A stretch of DNA of 64,000 nt from Sphingomonas sp. Leaf21 (GCF_916858675.1 NZ_CAKASM010000011.1:1-64000); one strand, 5' to 3'. Numbered from the stretch's first letter, positions 34,449 through 45,790 are shown. Translations and numbers: made by a program. The notes: generated by a model not told the origin, from the letters alone.

Positions 34449-34480
34449 AAAAGGGGCGGGCACCTCGCGATGCCCGCCCC
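34449..34480 (-). terminator. terminator of lpd and the suc operon
   Basis: On the minus strand the 10-bp stem GGGGCGGGCA/TGCCCGCCCC (34480-34471 with 34462-34453) is followed by TTTT. It lies 24 bp past the lpd stop. Confidence 0.85.
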
Positions 34481-34503
34481 TTCGTTCGTCCAGCGAGCGC
34501 CGA

Positions 34504-35898
34504 TCAGATGTGGATCGGCTTGCCCTGCACCGCCATGGCGGCTTCCTTGAGCGCCTCGGCATGGGTCGGGTGCGCGTGGCAGGTATAGGCGATGTCTTCC
34601 GACGTCGCGCCGAATTCCATCGCCTGCGCGGCCTGCGCGATCATCGTGCCCGCGAGGCTGGAGATGATCCACACGCCCAGCACGCGGTCGGTCTTGGCGT
34701 CGGCGATGACCTTCACGAAGCCGTCGGTGTCGCGGTTGGTCTTGGCGCGGCTGTTCGCCATGAAGGGGAACTTGCCGACCTTGACCTCGCCACGCTCCTT
34801 GGCGGCTTCTTCCGACAGGCCGACACCGGCGATCTCGGGCATGGTGTAGACGACGCTGGGGATGACGTCGTGGTTCACGATGCCGGTTTGCCCTGCGATG
34901 TTCTCAGCCACCGCGACGCCCTCGTCCTCCGCCTTGTGCGCCAGCATCAGGCCCGGTGCGACGTCGCCGATCGCCCAGACGCCATCGACGTTGGTCGCGA
35001 AGTCATGATCGATCTCGACCTGGCCACGGCCGTTGAGCTTCACACCGGCGGCTTCCAGGTTCAGCCCGTCGGTGTTGGGCTTGCGGCCGATCGCGACCAG
35101 CACGGCGTCGGCCGACAGCGTTTCCGCCGCACCGCCCGCCGCCGGTTCGACCGACACGGTCGCGCGGTCGCCCTCGACGGTGACGCCGGTCACCTTGGTC
35201 GAGGTCTTGAGTTCCATGCCCTGCTTCTTGAACAGCTTCGCCGATTCCTTGCGGACCTCGCCATCGAAGCCCGGCAGGATCTGGTCGAGATATTCGACGA
35301 CCGTGACCTTGGCCCCCAGACGACGCCAGACCGAGCCCAGCTCCAGCCCGATCACGCCGCCGCCGATGACGACGAGATGCTCGGGCACCTTGGGCAGCGC
35401 CAGCGCGCCGGTCGAGTCGACGACGACCTTCTGATCGATGGTGACACCCGGCAGCGGGGTCACGACCGAGCCGGTCGCGATCACGATGTCGCGCGCGGTG
35501 ACGGTCTGGTCGCCGACCTTGACCGTGCTCGAATCCTGGAACGCGGCCTTGCCCTTCAGCCAGGTGACCTTGTTCTTCTTGAAGAGGTACTCGATGCCGC
35601 CGGTCAGCTCGCCGACCGCCTTGGCCTTTTCGGCATGCATCTGATCGAGGTTGAGCTTCGCGCCCTCGATCTCGACACCGAACTTGGCGAGCGCGCCGTG
35701 GCTCGCTTCCTCGAACAGCTCGGACGCGTGGAGCAGAGCCTTGGACGGGATGCAGCCGACATTGAGGCAGGTGCCGCCCAGCGTCTCGCGCGCCTCTGCG
35801 CACGCGGTCTTCAGGCCCAGCTGCGCCGCGCGGATCGCCGCGACATAGCCGCCGGGGCCGGCGCCGATCACCAGGACGTCATAGTCATACTCAGCCAT
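34504..35898 (-). CDS. lpd: dihydrolipoyl dehydrogenase (E3)
   Basis: FAD- and NAD-dependent enzyme that reoxidises lipoyl groups of the 2-oxoglutarate dehydrogenase complex. The 464-aa protein has the FAD fold VIGAGPGGYVAA (10-21), the redox-active cysteines 44 and 49 in GGTCLNVGCIPSK, the NAD fold VVIGGGVIGLELGS, and the C-terminal His-Glu pair in CHAHPTHAEALKEA. Last gene of the mdh-sucD-sucA-sucB-lpd series, followed by a terminator; it may also serve pyruvate dehydrogenase if no other copy exists. Confidence 0.97.
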   Translation of the reverse strand: MAEYDYDVLVIGAGPGGYVAAIRAAQLGLKTACAEARETLGGTCLNVGCIPSKALLHASELFEEASHGALAKFGVEIEGAKLNLDQMHAEKAKAVGELTGGIEYLFKKNKVTWLKGKAAFQDSSTVKVGDQTVTARDIVIATGSVVTPLPGVTIDQKVVVDSTGALALPKVPEHLVVIGGGVIGLELGSVWRRLGAKVTVVEYLDQILPGFDGEVRKESAKLFKKQGMELKTSTKVTGVTVEGDRATVSVEPAAGGAAETLSADAVLVAIGRKPNTDGLNLEAAGVKLNGRGQVEIDHDFATNVDGVWAIGDVAPGLMLAHKAEDEGVAVAENIAGQTGIVNHDVIPSVVYTMPEIAGVGLSEEAAKERGEVKVGKFPFMANSRAKTNRDTDGFVKVIADAKTDRVLGVWIISSLAGTMIAQAAQAMEFGATSEDIAYTCHAHPTHAEALKEAAMAVQGKPIHI

Positions 35899-36007
35899 TT
35901 GTCTCTCCCGTTCCCCGGCATCGGGGTCCAGCCTGCGGGCGCGCCCGCCGTCTTATAGTAGGAACGGACCCCCGCGGTTGCGAGGATCCGTATAGATCAC
36001 AATAGGA

Positions 36008-37237
<1,230 letters not shown>

Positions 37238-37313
37238 TTCCATTTCCTCCACCCGGCCTCTGCGCCGGGGTTCTTACGCGGGCGGGCAAAGCGCCCGCGC
37301 CAGATTTCATCCC

Positions 37314-37340
37314 GCCCCGGCCCGTCTGACGAGCCGGGGC
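37314..37340. repeat. hairpin between sucA and sucB
   Basis: GCCCCGGC (37314-37321) pairs with GCCGGGGC (37333-37340), an REP-like palindrome; GCGGGCGGGCAAAGCGCCCGC just to its left is a second hairpin. It could tune relative sucA and sucB mRNA levels. Confidence 0.5.
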
Positions 37341-37353
37341 ACTCGTCGATCGT

Positions 37354-40338
37354 TCAGTCCACCGCCGCGGTGGTCGGCTTGGCGGTCGTATTGCTGCCCT
37401 CGGCGCGCGTCCGGCGAATTTCCTCGCGGACATTATGGCCCAGCGCATCGGCGACCAGCGCGCCCTGCTCGGCGGTGTGGCGCTTCATCAGGCCGGTGGC
37501 GGGCGAAGCCGCCGCCGCGCGACCCGCATAGCGCGCCCGCTTCACCGACGCCCCGGCCTCGGCCAGCGCCTCCTCGATCAGCGGCTCGACGAAGAACCAG
37601 TAACCGTTGTTCTTCGGCTCTTCCTGCGCCCAGACCACGTCCTGCAGGTTGGGCATCCGCGCGATCCGCTTGGCCAGCGCATCGCTCGGGAACGGATAGA
37701 GCTGCTCGACGCGAACGATCTGGGTCGTCGTGTCGCCGGCGGCATCACGGGCCTCGATCAGGTCATAGGCGACCTTGCCGGTGCACAGGACCAGCCGCGT
37801 CGTCGCCTCGTCGGCGGCACCATTGGTATCCGACAGCAGGCGACGGAAATGGCTTTCGCCCTGAAAATCCTCCGCCTTCGACACCGCCAGCTTGTGGCGC
37901 AGCAACGACTTGGGCGTCATCACGATCAGCGGCTTGCGGAAATTGCGGTGCATCTGGCGGCGCAACAGGTGGAAATAGTTGGCCGGCGTGGTGCAGTTCG
38001 CAACCTGGATATTGTCGTTGGCGCAGGACTGGAGGAAGCGCTCGGGACGTGCTGACGAGTGCTCCGGCCCCTGCCCTTCATAACCATGCGGCAGCAGCAT
38101 CACGAGGCCGTTGGCGCGAAGCCACTTGGACTCGCCGCTCGTGATGAACTGGTCGATCATGATCTGCGCGCCGTTCACGAAGTCGCCGAACTGCGCCTCC
38201 CACAGCACCAGGGTCTTGGGATCGGCAAGCGCATAGCCATATTCGAAGCCCAGCACGCCATATTCGGACAGCGGGCTGTCCAGCACCTCGAAGCTGCCAT
38301 GCTCGACCGTCTTGAGCGGCACATATTTGTGCTCGTCGGTCTGGTCGACCCAGACGGCGTGACGCTGCGAGAAGGTGCCGCGACCCGAGTCCTGACCCGA
38401 CAGGCGGACGCCGTAGCCTTCCGACAGCAGCGAGCCGAAGGCCAAAGCCTCACCGGTCGCCCAGTCGAAATTCTCGCCCGTCGTAAACATCTGCCGCTTG
38501 GCGTCGAGCACGCGGTTCAGCGTCTTGTGGACCTGCAGGCCTTCCGGGATCGTGGTCAGCGTGCGGCCGATCGCGTCGAACAGCTTCTTGTCGAGGCCGG
38601 TTTCGACATTGCGGCGACCCTGATCGCTTTCCTTGGGCGCGGACAGACCCGACCAGCGACCGGCGAACCAGTCGGCCTTGTTGGGCTTGTAGCTCGCACC
38701 CGCCTCGAACTCGCCCTCGCAGCGCGTGGTGTACTGCTTGATGTTCTCGTCGACCCATGCCTGGTCGACCACACCCTCGGCGACGAGGCGCTTCGCATAG
38801 GTCTCGGCAACACCGGGGTGCTGACGGATCTTGTTGTACATCAGCGGCTGGGTGAAGCCCGGCTCGTCGCCCTCGTTATGACCGAAGCGGCGATAGCACC
38901 ACATGTCGATCACGATATCGCGGTGGAACTTTTGGCGGAACTCGATCGCCATCTTGGTGGCGAAGGTCACCGCCTCGGGATCGTCGCCATTGACGTGGAA
39001 GACCGGCGCCTGGACGCCCTTGGCCACGTCCGACGGATAGGGCGAGGAGCGCGCGAATTGCGGGCTGGTGGTGAAGCCCACCTGGTTGTTGATGATGAAG
39101 TGGATGCAGCCGCCGGTGTTGTAGCCACGGATGCCCGAGAAGCCGAGGCATTCCCAGACGATGCCCTGGCCCGCGAACGCCGCGTCGCCATGGATCAGCA
39201 CCGGCACCGAGGCCGTATGATCGGTCAGGTCGTCGGCGATCGTCTGGATCGCGCGGGTCTTGCCCAGCACGACCGGGTTCACCGCCTCGAGGTGCGAGGG
39301 GTTGGCGACCAGCGACATATGGACCTTGTGGCCGTCGAACTCGCGGTCGGTCGAGGTGCCCAGGTGATACTTCACGTCGCCCGAACCGCCGATGTCATCG
39401 GGGTTGGCCGAACCACCGGCGAATTCGTGGAAGATCACGCGCAGCGGCTTGGCCATCACATTGGCCAGCACGTTCAGGCGGCCGCGATGCGCCATGCCGA
39501 ACACGATCTCGCGCACGCCCATCTGGCCACCGTACTTGATGACCGACTCGAGTGCGGGGATCATCGACTCGCCGCCGTCCAGGCCGAAGCGCTTGGTGCC
39601 GACATATTTCTTGCCGAGGAACTTTTCCCACTGCTCGGCCTCGATGACCTTGTTCAGGATCGCCTTCTTGCCATCGACGGTGAAGTCGATCGCCTTGTCC
39701 TGGCCTTCCATCCGGTCCTGGAGGAAGCGGCGCTCCTCCACGTCCGCGATGTGCATGTATTCGAGGCCGATATTCCCGCAGTAATTCTTGCGCAGCGTGT
39801 CGACCAGCTCGCGAACGGTCGCCCATTCGAAGCCCATCGTGCCGCCCAGATAGACCTTGCGGTCGATATCGGCGTCGGTGAAGCCGTGATATTCGGTCTT
39901 CAGATCCTCGGGCAGCTCGCGCAGGCCCGACAGGCCCAGCGGGTCGAGGTTCGCCGCGAGGTGGCCGCGCACCCGGTAGGTGCGGATCAGCAGCTGCGCG
40001 CGGATCGCGTCGCCCGCCGCCTTGACGATGTCGGCGGTCGAGGGCGCGGCGGCGGCCGGAGCGGCAGCGGCGGCAGGCTTGCCTCCCTTTGCGGGCTTCG
40101 GAGCCGGTTCCATCTGCGTCGGGTCGAGGCCCGCCGTCAGATCGTCGGTCGAGGTCAGCGGCCAGCGCTTGCTTTGCCAGCTGGGGGCACCGACGCCCTG
40201 CTCCAGACCGTCGAAGAAGCTGCGCCAGCCCGCATCGACCGACGACTGGTCGGCCTGATACTTGGCGTAGAGCGCTTCGATGAAGGCTGGGCTGACGCCC
40301 GCCGCGATTTCGCTGAATTCCTGGCCTTCGTAGCCCAT
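37354..40338 (-). CDS. sucA: 2-oxoglutarate dehydrogenase E1
   Basis: Thiamine-diphosphate-dependent decarboxylase committing 2-oxoglutarate to succinyl-CoA. The 994-aa protein begins with the E2-binding segment (FIEALYAKYQADQSSVDAGW near 19-38), carries an Ala/Pro insert (about 80-105), the TPP-binding GDAAFAGQGIVWE...INNQ region, and the C-terminal PF16870 domain (VVWAQEEPKNNGYW). GAGGAAG six bases upstream supports the start. Lies between sucD and sucB, separated from sucD by an REP-like doublet. Confidence 0.98.
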   Translation of the reverse strand: MGYEGQEFSEIAAGVSPAFIEALYAKYQADQSSVDAGWRSFFDGLEQGVGAPSWQSKRWPLTSTDDLTAGLDPTQMEPAPKPAKGGKPAAAAAPAAAAPSTADIVKAAGDAIRAQLLIRTYRVRGHLAANLDPLGLSGLRELPEDLKTEYHGFTDADIDRKVYLGGTMGFEWATVRELVDTLRKNYCGNIGLEYMHIADVEERRFLQDRMEGQDKAIDFTVDGKKAILNKVIEAEQWEKFLGKKYVGTKRFGLDGGESMIPALESVIKYGGQMGVREIVFGMAHRGRLNVLANVMAKPLRVIFHEFAGGSANPDDIGGSGDVKYHLGTSTDREFDGHKVHMSLVANPSHLEAVNPVVLGKTRAIQTIADDLTDHTASVPVLIHGDAAFAGQGIVWECLGFSGIRGYNTGGCIHFIINNQVGFTTSPQFARSSPYPSDVAKGVQAPVFHVNGDDPEAVTFATKMAIEFRQKFHRDIVIDMWCYRRFGHNEGDEPGFTQPLMYNKIRQHPGVAETYAKRLVAEGVVDQAWVDENIKQYTTRCEGEFEAGASYKPNKADWFAGRWSGLSAPKESDQGRRNVETGLDKKLFDAIGRTLTTIPEGLQVHKTLNRVLDAKRQMFTTGENFDWATGEALAFGSLLSEGYGVRLSGQDSGRGTFSQRHAVWVDQTDEHKYVPLKTVEHGSFEVLDSPLSEYGVLGFEYGYALADPKTLVLWEAQFGDFVNGAQIMIDQFITSGESKWLRANGLVMLLPHGYEGQGPEHSSARPERFLQSCANDNIQVANCTTPANYFHLLRRQMHRNFRKPLIVMTPKSLLRHKLAVSKAEDFQGESHFRRLLSDTNGAADEATTRLVLCTGKVAYDLIEARDAAGDTTTQIVRVEQLYPFPSDALAKRIARMPNLQDVVWAQEEPKNNGYWFFVEPLIEEALAEAGASVKRARYAGRAAAASPATGLMKRHTAEQGALVADALGHNVREEIRRTRAEGSNTTAKPTTAAVD

Positions 40339-40377
40339 GAGACGCTTCCTCGACCGCCCGTCTTATCAACTCATCGC

Positions 40378-40457
40378 CACCCCGGCACATCCGCCTGGGG
40401 TCCGCAGCCGCGAGCGGCCCGCCTGCCGCCACGGACCCCGGCGGTTGTGCCGGGGTG
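40378..40457. repeat. REP-like inverted doublet between sucD and sucA
   Basis: Left arm 40378-40404 begins CACCCCGGCACATCCGCC; right arm 40432-40457 is its near-perfect inverse (begins CGGACCCCGGCGGTTGTG). Each arm is itself palindromic (CCCCGGC/GCCGGGG), and 27 bp lie between. Confidence 0.7.
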
Positions 40458-40469
40458 ACGCGATACGCC

Positions 40470-41354
40470 TTACTTGTTCAGCACCGACAAAAGGGTCGAG
40501 CCGAGTTCCGACGGCGAAGCCGCGACTTTGATCCCGGCCGCTTCCATCGCCGCGATCTTGTCCTCGGCGCCGCCCTGGCCGCCCGACACGATCGCACCGG
40601 CATGGCCCATGCGACGGCCCGGAGGCGCGGTGCGGCCCGCGATGAAGCCCGCCATCGGCTTCGAACGGCCGCGCTTGGCTTCGTCGCGCAGGAACTGCGC
40701 GGCTTCTTCTTCGGCCGAGCCGCCGATCTCGCCGATCATGATGATCGACTGGGTCTCGTCATCGGCCAGGAACAGCTCCAGCACGTCGATGAAGTTGGTG
40801 CCGTTGACGGGGTCGCCGCCGATGCCGACCGCGGTCGTCTGACCCAGGCCGGCGTTCGAGGTCTGGAACACCGCCTCATAGGTCAGCGTGCCCGAGCGCG
40901 ACACGACGCCGACCGAGCCCTTCTTGAAGATCGAACCCGGCATGATGCCGATCTTGCACTCGCCCGGCGTCAGCACGCCCGGGCAGTTCGGACCGATCAG
41001 GCGCGACTTCGAACCCGACAGGGCGCGCTTCACCTTGACCATGTCGAGGACGGGAATGCCCTCGGTGATCGCGACGATCAGCGGGATCTCCGCGTCGATC
41101 GCCTCGAGGATCGAGTCGGCCGCGAAGGGCGGCGGAACATAGATGACCGACGCGTCGGCGCCCGTCTTCGACTTGGCTTCGGCGACGGTGTTGAAGACCG
41201 GCAGGCCGATATGCTCGGTGCCGCCCTTGCCCGGCGTCACGCCGCCGACCATCTGCGTGCCATAGGCCAGCGCCTGCTGGGTGTGGAACGTGCCGGTTTC
41301 ACCCGTCATGCCCTGGGTGATGACCTTGGTGTTCTTGTTGACGAGGATGCTCAT
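40470..41354 (-). CDS. sucD: succinyl-CoA synthetase alpha subunit
   Basis: Makes ATP or GTP from succinyl-CoA together with SucC. The 294-aa protein has the CoA-binding [20 protein letters not shown] near residues 13-32, and the active-site phosphohistidine in [14 protein letters not shown] near 245-258. Usually sucC lies immediately upstream; here that place holds a GIY-YIG gene and then mdh, so the beta subunit must be encoded elsewhere. As I recall, Zymomonas also has sucC and sucD apart, so this may be normal for sphingomonads. Confidence 0.97.
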   Translation of the reverse strand: MSILVNKNTKVITQGMTGETGTFHTQQALAYGTQMVGGVTPGKGGTEHIGLPVFNTVAEAKSKTGADASVIYVPPPFAADSILEAIDAEIPLIVAITEGIPVLDMVKVKRALSGSKSRLIGPNCPGVLTPGECKIGIMPGSIFKKGSVGVVSRSGTLTYEAVFQTSNAGLGQTTAVGIGGDPVNGTNFIDVLELFLADDETQSIIMIGEIGGSAEEEAAQFLRDEAKRGRSKPMAGFIAGRTAPPGRRMGHAGAIVSGGQGGAEDKIAAMEAAGIKVAASPSELGSTLLSVLNK

Positions 41355-41369
41355 CTGCTAATCGCCCTT

Positions 41370-41401
41370 CCACCCCGGCGTACGCCGGGGTCCAGTTGGG
41401 A
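41370..41401 (+). repeat. left inverted repeat of the GIY-YIG unit
   Basis: A 32-nt sequence starting CCACCCCGGCGTACGCCGGG and ending TCCAGTTGGGA. It contains the palindrome CCCCGGCG/CGCCGGGG. It matches the reverse complement of 41717-41748 at 30 of 32 positions. Confidence 0.85.
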
Positions 41402-41407
41402 AGACGG

Positions 41408-41704
41408 TCATGGAAGCGCGATCCGATCGTAAAGATCATCCCAGTCGGGATTGAGTCCTTCGATCTCCTGCAACTTCCAGCCCCGTCTCCATTCTTTCAT
41501 CTGCAGCTCGCGCTGCCGTGCAAATTCCAGGCTCTCATGCACCTCGTACCAGACGAGCAGATGACAGCCATATCGTTTCGTGAACCCCTCGACGACGCCG
41601 TTGCGATGCTCCCAGGCACGCTTCGGCAGATTGATCGTCGACCCCAGATAAAGCGTTCCGTTCCGGCGGTTGGCCATGATGTAGACACAGGCCGGACCAT
41701 CCAT
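41408..41704 (-). CDS. GIY-YIG nuclease family protein, flanked by inverted repeats
   Basis: A 98-aa single-domain GIY-YIG protein of the small UPF0213/YhbQ-like type. CVYIMANRRNGTLYLGSTINL (residues 6-26, split here as VYIM and LYLG) gives the two strand motifs in their divergent form (VYI...LYLG for GIY...YIG), followed by the conserved arginine in PKRAWEHRNG; the catalytic Glu is probably in ARQRELQMKEWRR. The gene lies almost exactly between two 32-nt inverted palindromic repeats, 6 bp from the left one and 12 bp from the right, and the right repeat supplies GGGAG upstream of the ATG. It interrupts the mdh-suc series. Confidence 0.88.
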   Translation of the reverse strand: MDGPACVYIMANRRNGTLYLGSTINLPKRAWEHRNGVVEGFTKRYGCHLLVWYEVHESLEFARQRELQMKEWRRGWKLQEIEGLNPDWDDLYDRIALP

Positions 41705-41716
41705 CGTCGGGGACAC

Positions 41717-41748
41717 TCCCAACTGGACCCCGGCTTTCGCCGGGGTGG
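41717..41748 (-). repeat. right inverted repeat of the GIY-YIG unit
   Basis: Plus-strand sequence starts TCCCAACTGGACCCCGGC and ends CGCCGGGGTGG; it is the inverse of 41370-41401 with two mismatches in the 4-nt hairpin loop. It ends 15 bp before the mdh stop. Confidence 0.85.
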
Positions 41749-41763
41749 GTGCTCACGTCTTGA

Positions 41764-42813
<1,050 letters not shown>

Positions 42814-42847
42814 TTAAGATTTTAAACGATAATGGTTCGCAAGTGCA

Positions 42848-43972
42848 TTAGGGCGCAAAAGCCGCCTCGTCCGAGCCATGGCCCTGCGCCAGATACTCGT
42901 CCGATCGCATCTCCTCGAGGCGGCTGATCGTGCGTTCAAACTCGAACCGGCCGTCCCCCGTTTCATAGAGTTCGGCGGGCTGCGCATCCGCTGCGGCGAG
43001 CAGTTTGACCTTGTGTTCGTAGAGCGCGTCGATGAGCTGGACGAAGCGCGCGGCCTCGTTGCGGTTCTCCGGGCCCAGCTTGGGAATGCCGACCAGGATG
43101 ACGGTGTGGAAGCGCCGCGCGACCGCGAGATAGTCCGCCGCGCCGCGCGCCTCGCCGCACAGCCGCTTGAACGAGAAGACGGCGACGCCCTTCAACGCCT
43201 TGGGCACATGGAGCACGCGCCCGCCGACCTTCACGTCCTCGGACGGGACATGCGCGGCGTCCTCCACCGGATAGTCGGTCAGGCGGAAGAACGCCGCCGA
43301 CAGCGTCATCGTCGCCTTGGGACCATTGGGCACCAGCCAGGTATCCAGCCGCCCCAGCCGGTCACGGCGATAATCGGTCGGGCCATTGAGCGCCAACACG
43401 TCCAGCCGCGCCTCGATCAACGCGATGAAGGGCAGGAAATGCTCGCGGTTGAGCCCGTTCTTGTAGAGATCCCTGGGCGGACGGTTGGAGGTGGTCACGA
43501 TCGTCACCCCCGCCTCGATCAACGCGGTGAACAGCCGTGACAGGATCATCGCATCGGGGCTATTGGTCACCATCATCTCGTCAAAGGCCAGCAACCGGGT
43601 TTCCTCGGCGAGCGCGGCGGCGACGGGGGCGATCGGCTCGCCCGCCTGCTTGGCGCGCTCGGGGGCGATGCGGGCATGCACCTCCAGCATGAACTCGGCG
43701 AAATGGACGCGGCGCTTGGCCTCGACCGCGACCTGATTGAAGAACAGGTCCATCAGCATCGACTTGCCCCGCCCGACACCACCCCAGAGATAGACGCCCT
43801 TTGGCGCGGGCGCGCCTTTGCCGGTGAGGCGGGCGAAGAGGCCGGTCTTGCGCGGCGTTTCGATTTCGGTGGCGAGTTGTTCGAGTCGCTTGGCGGCGGC
43901 GGCCTGCTCGGGATCGGGGCGAAGTTCTCCGGCCTCGATCAGGCGGCGATAGGCGTTCAGGATATCGGACAT
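42848..43972 (-). CDS. zapE: cell division protein ZapE / AFG1-like ATPase
   Basis: AAA-type P-loop ATPase of 374 aa. Walker A GGVGRGKS at 64-71, Walker B LLAFDEMMVTN, then TTSNRPPRDLYKNGLNREHF, a family-specific stretch. In E. coli ZapE binds FtsZ and acts in constriction under stress; the eukaryotic homologue AFG1 handles mitochondrial inner-membrane proteins. It precedes mdh, an arrangement common in alphaproteobacteria. The ATG at 43972 begins MSDILNAYRRL as in homologues. Confidence 0.92.
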   Translation of the reverse strand: MSDILNAYRRLIEAGELRPDPEQAAAAKRLEQLATEIETPRKTGLFARLTGKGAPAPKGVYLWGGVGRGKSMLMDLFFNQVAVEAKRRVHFAEFMLEVHARIAPERAKQAGEPIAPVAAALAEETRLLAFDEMMVTNSPDAMILSRLFTALIEAGVTIVTTSNRPPRDLYKNGLNREHFLPFIALIEARLDVLALNGPTDYRRDRLGRLDTWLVPNGPKATMTLSAAFFRLTDYPVEDAAHVPSEDVKVGGRVLHVPKALKGVAVFSFKRLCGEARGAADYLAVARRFHTVILVGIPKLGPENRNEAARFVQLIDALYEHKVKLLAAADAQPAELYETGDGRFEFERTISRLEEMRSDEYLAQGHGSDEAAFAP

Positions 43973-44014
43973 CGGGGGCGATGTCTGCCCTGCCCCGCCC
44001 GGCGTCAACCCCTG

Positions 44015-44060
44015 CCCTCACCCTTCCCGCCCGCTTGCAGCGGGCGCCGGAAGGGTGAGG
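44015..44060. repeat. hairpin between sdhB and zapE
   Basis: CCCTCACCCTT (44015-44025) pairs with AAGGGTGAGGG (44050-44060) around an inner GCCCGC/GCGGGC stem; a short palindromic repeat of the type scattered through the window. Confidence 0.6.
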
Positions 44061-44084
44061 GTGGTTGGCGGACCAGATGGAATT

Positions 44085-44112
44085 GAAAAAGGGGGCCGTT
44101 TCCGACCCCCTT
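44085..44112 (-). terminator. terminator of sdhB
   Basis: On the minus strand AAGGGGG pairs with CCCCCTT around a 10-nt loop and a T run follows (AAAAA at 44085-44089 on plus). It lies 25 bp after the sdhB stop, which makes zapE-mdh a separate unit. Confidence 0.75.
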
Positions 44113-44137
44113 CCCGTTTCCGTCGAAACCAGTCGGA

Positions 44138-44917
44138 TCAGATGATCCGCTCGGCTTCCATCTTCTTGATCTCGGCGATCGCCTTGGCCGGGTTCAGACC
44201 CTTGGGGCAGACATTCGCGCAGTTCATGATCGTGTGGCAGCGATACAGGCGGAAGGGATCCTCCAGTTCGTCCAGACGCTCGCCGGTCATCTCGTCGCGG
44301 CTGTCGGCCAGCCAGCGATAGGCCTGGAGCAGGATCGCAGGGCCGAGGAACTTGTCGTTGTTCCACCAATAGCTGGGGCACGAGGTCGAGCAGCAGGCGC
44401 ACAGGATGCACTCGTACAGCCCGTCGAGCTTGGCCCGGTCGTCGGGCGACTGGAGCCGCTCCTTGCCCGAGGGGGCTGGCGACACGGTCTGCAGCCACGG
44501 CTTGATCGAGGCATATTGCGCGTAGAAATGGGTGAAGTCGGGGACCAGATCCTTGACCACGTCCATATGCGGCAGCGGGGTGATCTGGACCGTGCCCTTC
44601 ACATCCTCGATCGCGGTGGTGCAGGCGAGGCCGTTGCGGCCGTCGATGTTCATCGCGCACGACCCGCAAATGCCCTCACGGCACGAACGGCGGAAGGTCA
44701 GCGAGCTGTCCTGCTCGGCCTTCATCTTGATCAGCGCGTCGAGGACCATCGGACCGCACTCGTCCAGATCGACCTCGAACGTGTCGTAACGCGGGTTCTG
44801 GCCCGAGTCGGGATCGTAGCGATAGACCTTGAACGTCTTCAAACGACCGCCGCTGGTGGCTTTATGCGTTTCGCCCTTCTTGATGACGCTATTCTTCGGC
44901 AGGGCAAATTCGGCCAT
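44138..44917 (-). CDS. sdhB: succinate dehydrogenase iron-sulfur subunit
   Basis: Carries electrons from the SdhA flavin to quinone through three Fe-S clusters, at the cytoplasmic face of the inner membrane. The 259-aa protein has the 2Fe-2S ligands in [19 protein letters not shown] followed by LACTT, and the ferredoxin-type [17 protein letters not shown] and CANVCPKG motifs for the 4Fe-4S and 3Fe-4S clusters. The start at 44917 (MAEFALPK) is chosen over an extension to 44980. sdhC, sdhD and sdhA are not in the window; the gene upstream encodes a ClpP-fold protease, so sdhB is transcribed apart from or at the edge of the sdh set. Confidence 0.97.
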   Translation of the reverse strand: MAEFALPKNSVIKKGETHKATSGGRLKTFKVYRYDPDSGQNPRYDTFEVDLDECGPMVLDALIKMKAEQDSSLTFRRSCREGICGSCAMNIDGRNGLACTTAIEDVKGTVQITPLPHMDVVKDLVPDFTHFYAQYASIKPWLQTVSPAPSGKERLQSPDDRAKLDGLYECILCACCSTSCPSYWWNNDKFLGPAILLQAYRWLADSRDEMTGERLDELEDPFRLYRCHTIMNCANVCPKGLNPAKAIAEIKKMEAERII

Positions 44918-45026
44918 GGTCACTAACCCGCTGGATGGGCCGACAGGCATGTCGGCAAAGGATCGCCCCCGCCGATACATGACAGGGGCGCTTGTCGCAA
45001 ATGTCTTGGCCGATTTAGGCGTTGGG

Positions 45027-45602
45027 TCAGATCACATCAAGCACGAGGCCCAGGTCGCGTGCCTCCTCGGCGTCGATATACCAGTTGCTGCGCGCCTTTT
45101 CCTGGAGCGTCTCGAACGACACTTTCGATCCGTTGACGATCGCGCGGAACCCCTCTTCCTGAATCCGCACCGACTGCTCGATCTCATGCAGTTTGGCCTT
45201 GAGCACGACCGGCAGGTTGGTCAGCGGCCCCGACAGGTCGATCGAGCCCGACATCTGGCGTTCGTGCAGCATCAGCCGGGTGCCGCGCGTCAGGAACCGG
45301 TGCTCGACGGGAAAGGCCGACATGAAGGTCGCACCCGCCGAATAGACCGCGACCTTGCCCAGGAACAGTGTCTCGCGCCCCGTATAGTCGCGAAGCAACC
45401 GGACCGAGTCGCCCATCGCCCGCGCCATCTCGGGATCGCCGCCCAAGGTGGTGATCGATACGACCAGCGGACCGTCGGCGGGGGCGGCGGCGAGCTGATC
45501 CTTGAACCCGGCATACATCGCCTCGTCCACCGTGCCGTAAAGCTGGATGTGCGGGCGGGCGAGCAGCGGGTAGTTCACCGCGTTGTTGGGTTGGTCTTGC
45601 AT
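45027..45602 (-). CDS. ClpP-fold serine protease-like protein
   Basis: A 191-aa protein of the ClpP/crotonase superfamily. The nucleophile serine is in [15 protein letters not shown] and the catalytic histidine in RLMLHERQM, spaced as in ClpP; the aspartate is probably in the C-terminal half. It lacks the long N-terminal axial loop of true ClpP and differs clearly in sequence, so it is likely a ClpP-related peptidase rather than the housekeeping ClpP. No ClpX or ClpA gene is nearby. It is 109 bp upstream of sdhB on the same strand. Confidence 0.78.
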   Translation of the reverse strand: MQDQPNNAVNYPLLARPHIQLYGTVDEAMYAGFKDQLAAAPADGPLVVSITTLGGDPEMARAMGDSVRLLRDYTGRETLFLGKVAVYSAGATFMSAFPVEHRFLTRGTRLMLHERQMSGSIDLSGPLTNLPVVLKAKLHEIEQSVRIQEEGFRAIVNGSKVSFETLQEKARSNWYIDAEEARDLGLVLDVI

Positions 45603-45654
45603 GACCTTGCGAACCGGGGGCGCGGGGGAAGGTTCCGGTTCGGGGGTCGGGGCG

Positions 45655-45790
45655 TGGCCTTCGACTTCGCTCAGGTTGAACGGAAGTTTGTATCCAGCCG
45701 CCTGTCCTGCCCCCGTTCAGGCCGAGCGCTTCGGCTGGCTGGCCAGCCAGCCGCTCAGGATAAACTTTGGCGCATGGCGCCAAAGTCGAA
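45655..45790. repeat. composite palindromic repeat region
   Basis: A copy of GGCCTTCGACTTCGCTCAGG (from 45655) is followed by a perfect 22-nt palindrome at 45732-45753 (CGGCTGGCTGG/CCAGCCAGCCG) and by an inverted end with TTTGGCGC/GCGCCAAA and GTCGAAGCC. The whole 136 bp can fold as one branched stem. Confidence 0.6.

Noticed and set aside
38059..40458. 799-codon plus-strand ORF opposite sucA
   Set aside because: Shadow of sucA; composition is His/Arg/Gln-rich and no homologous features are visible.
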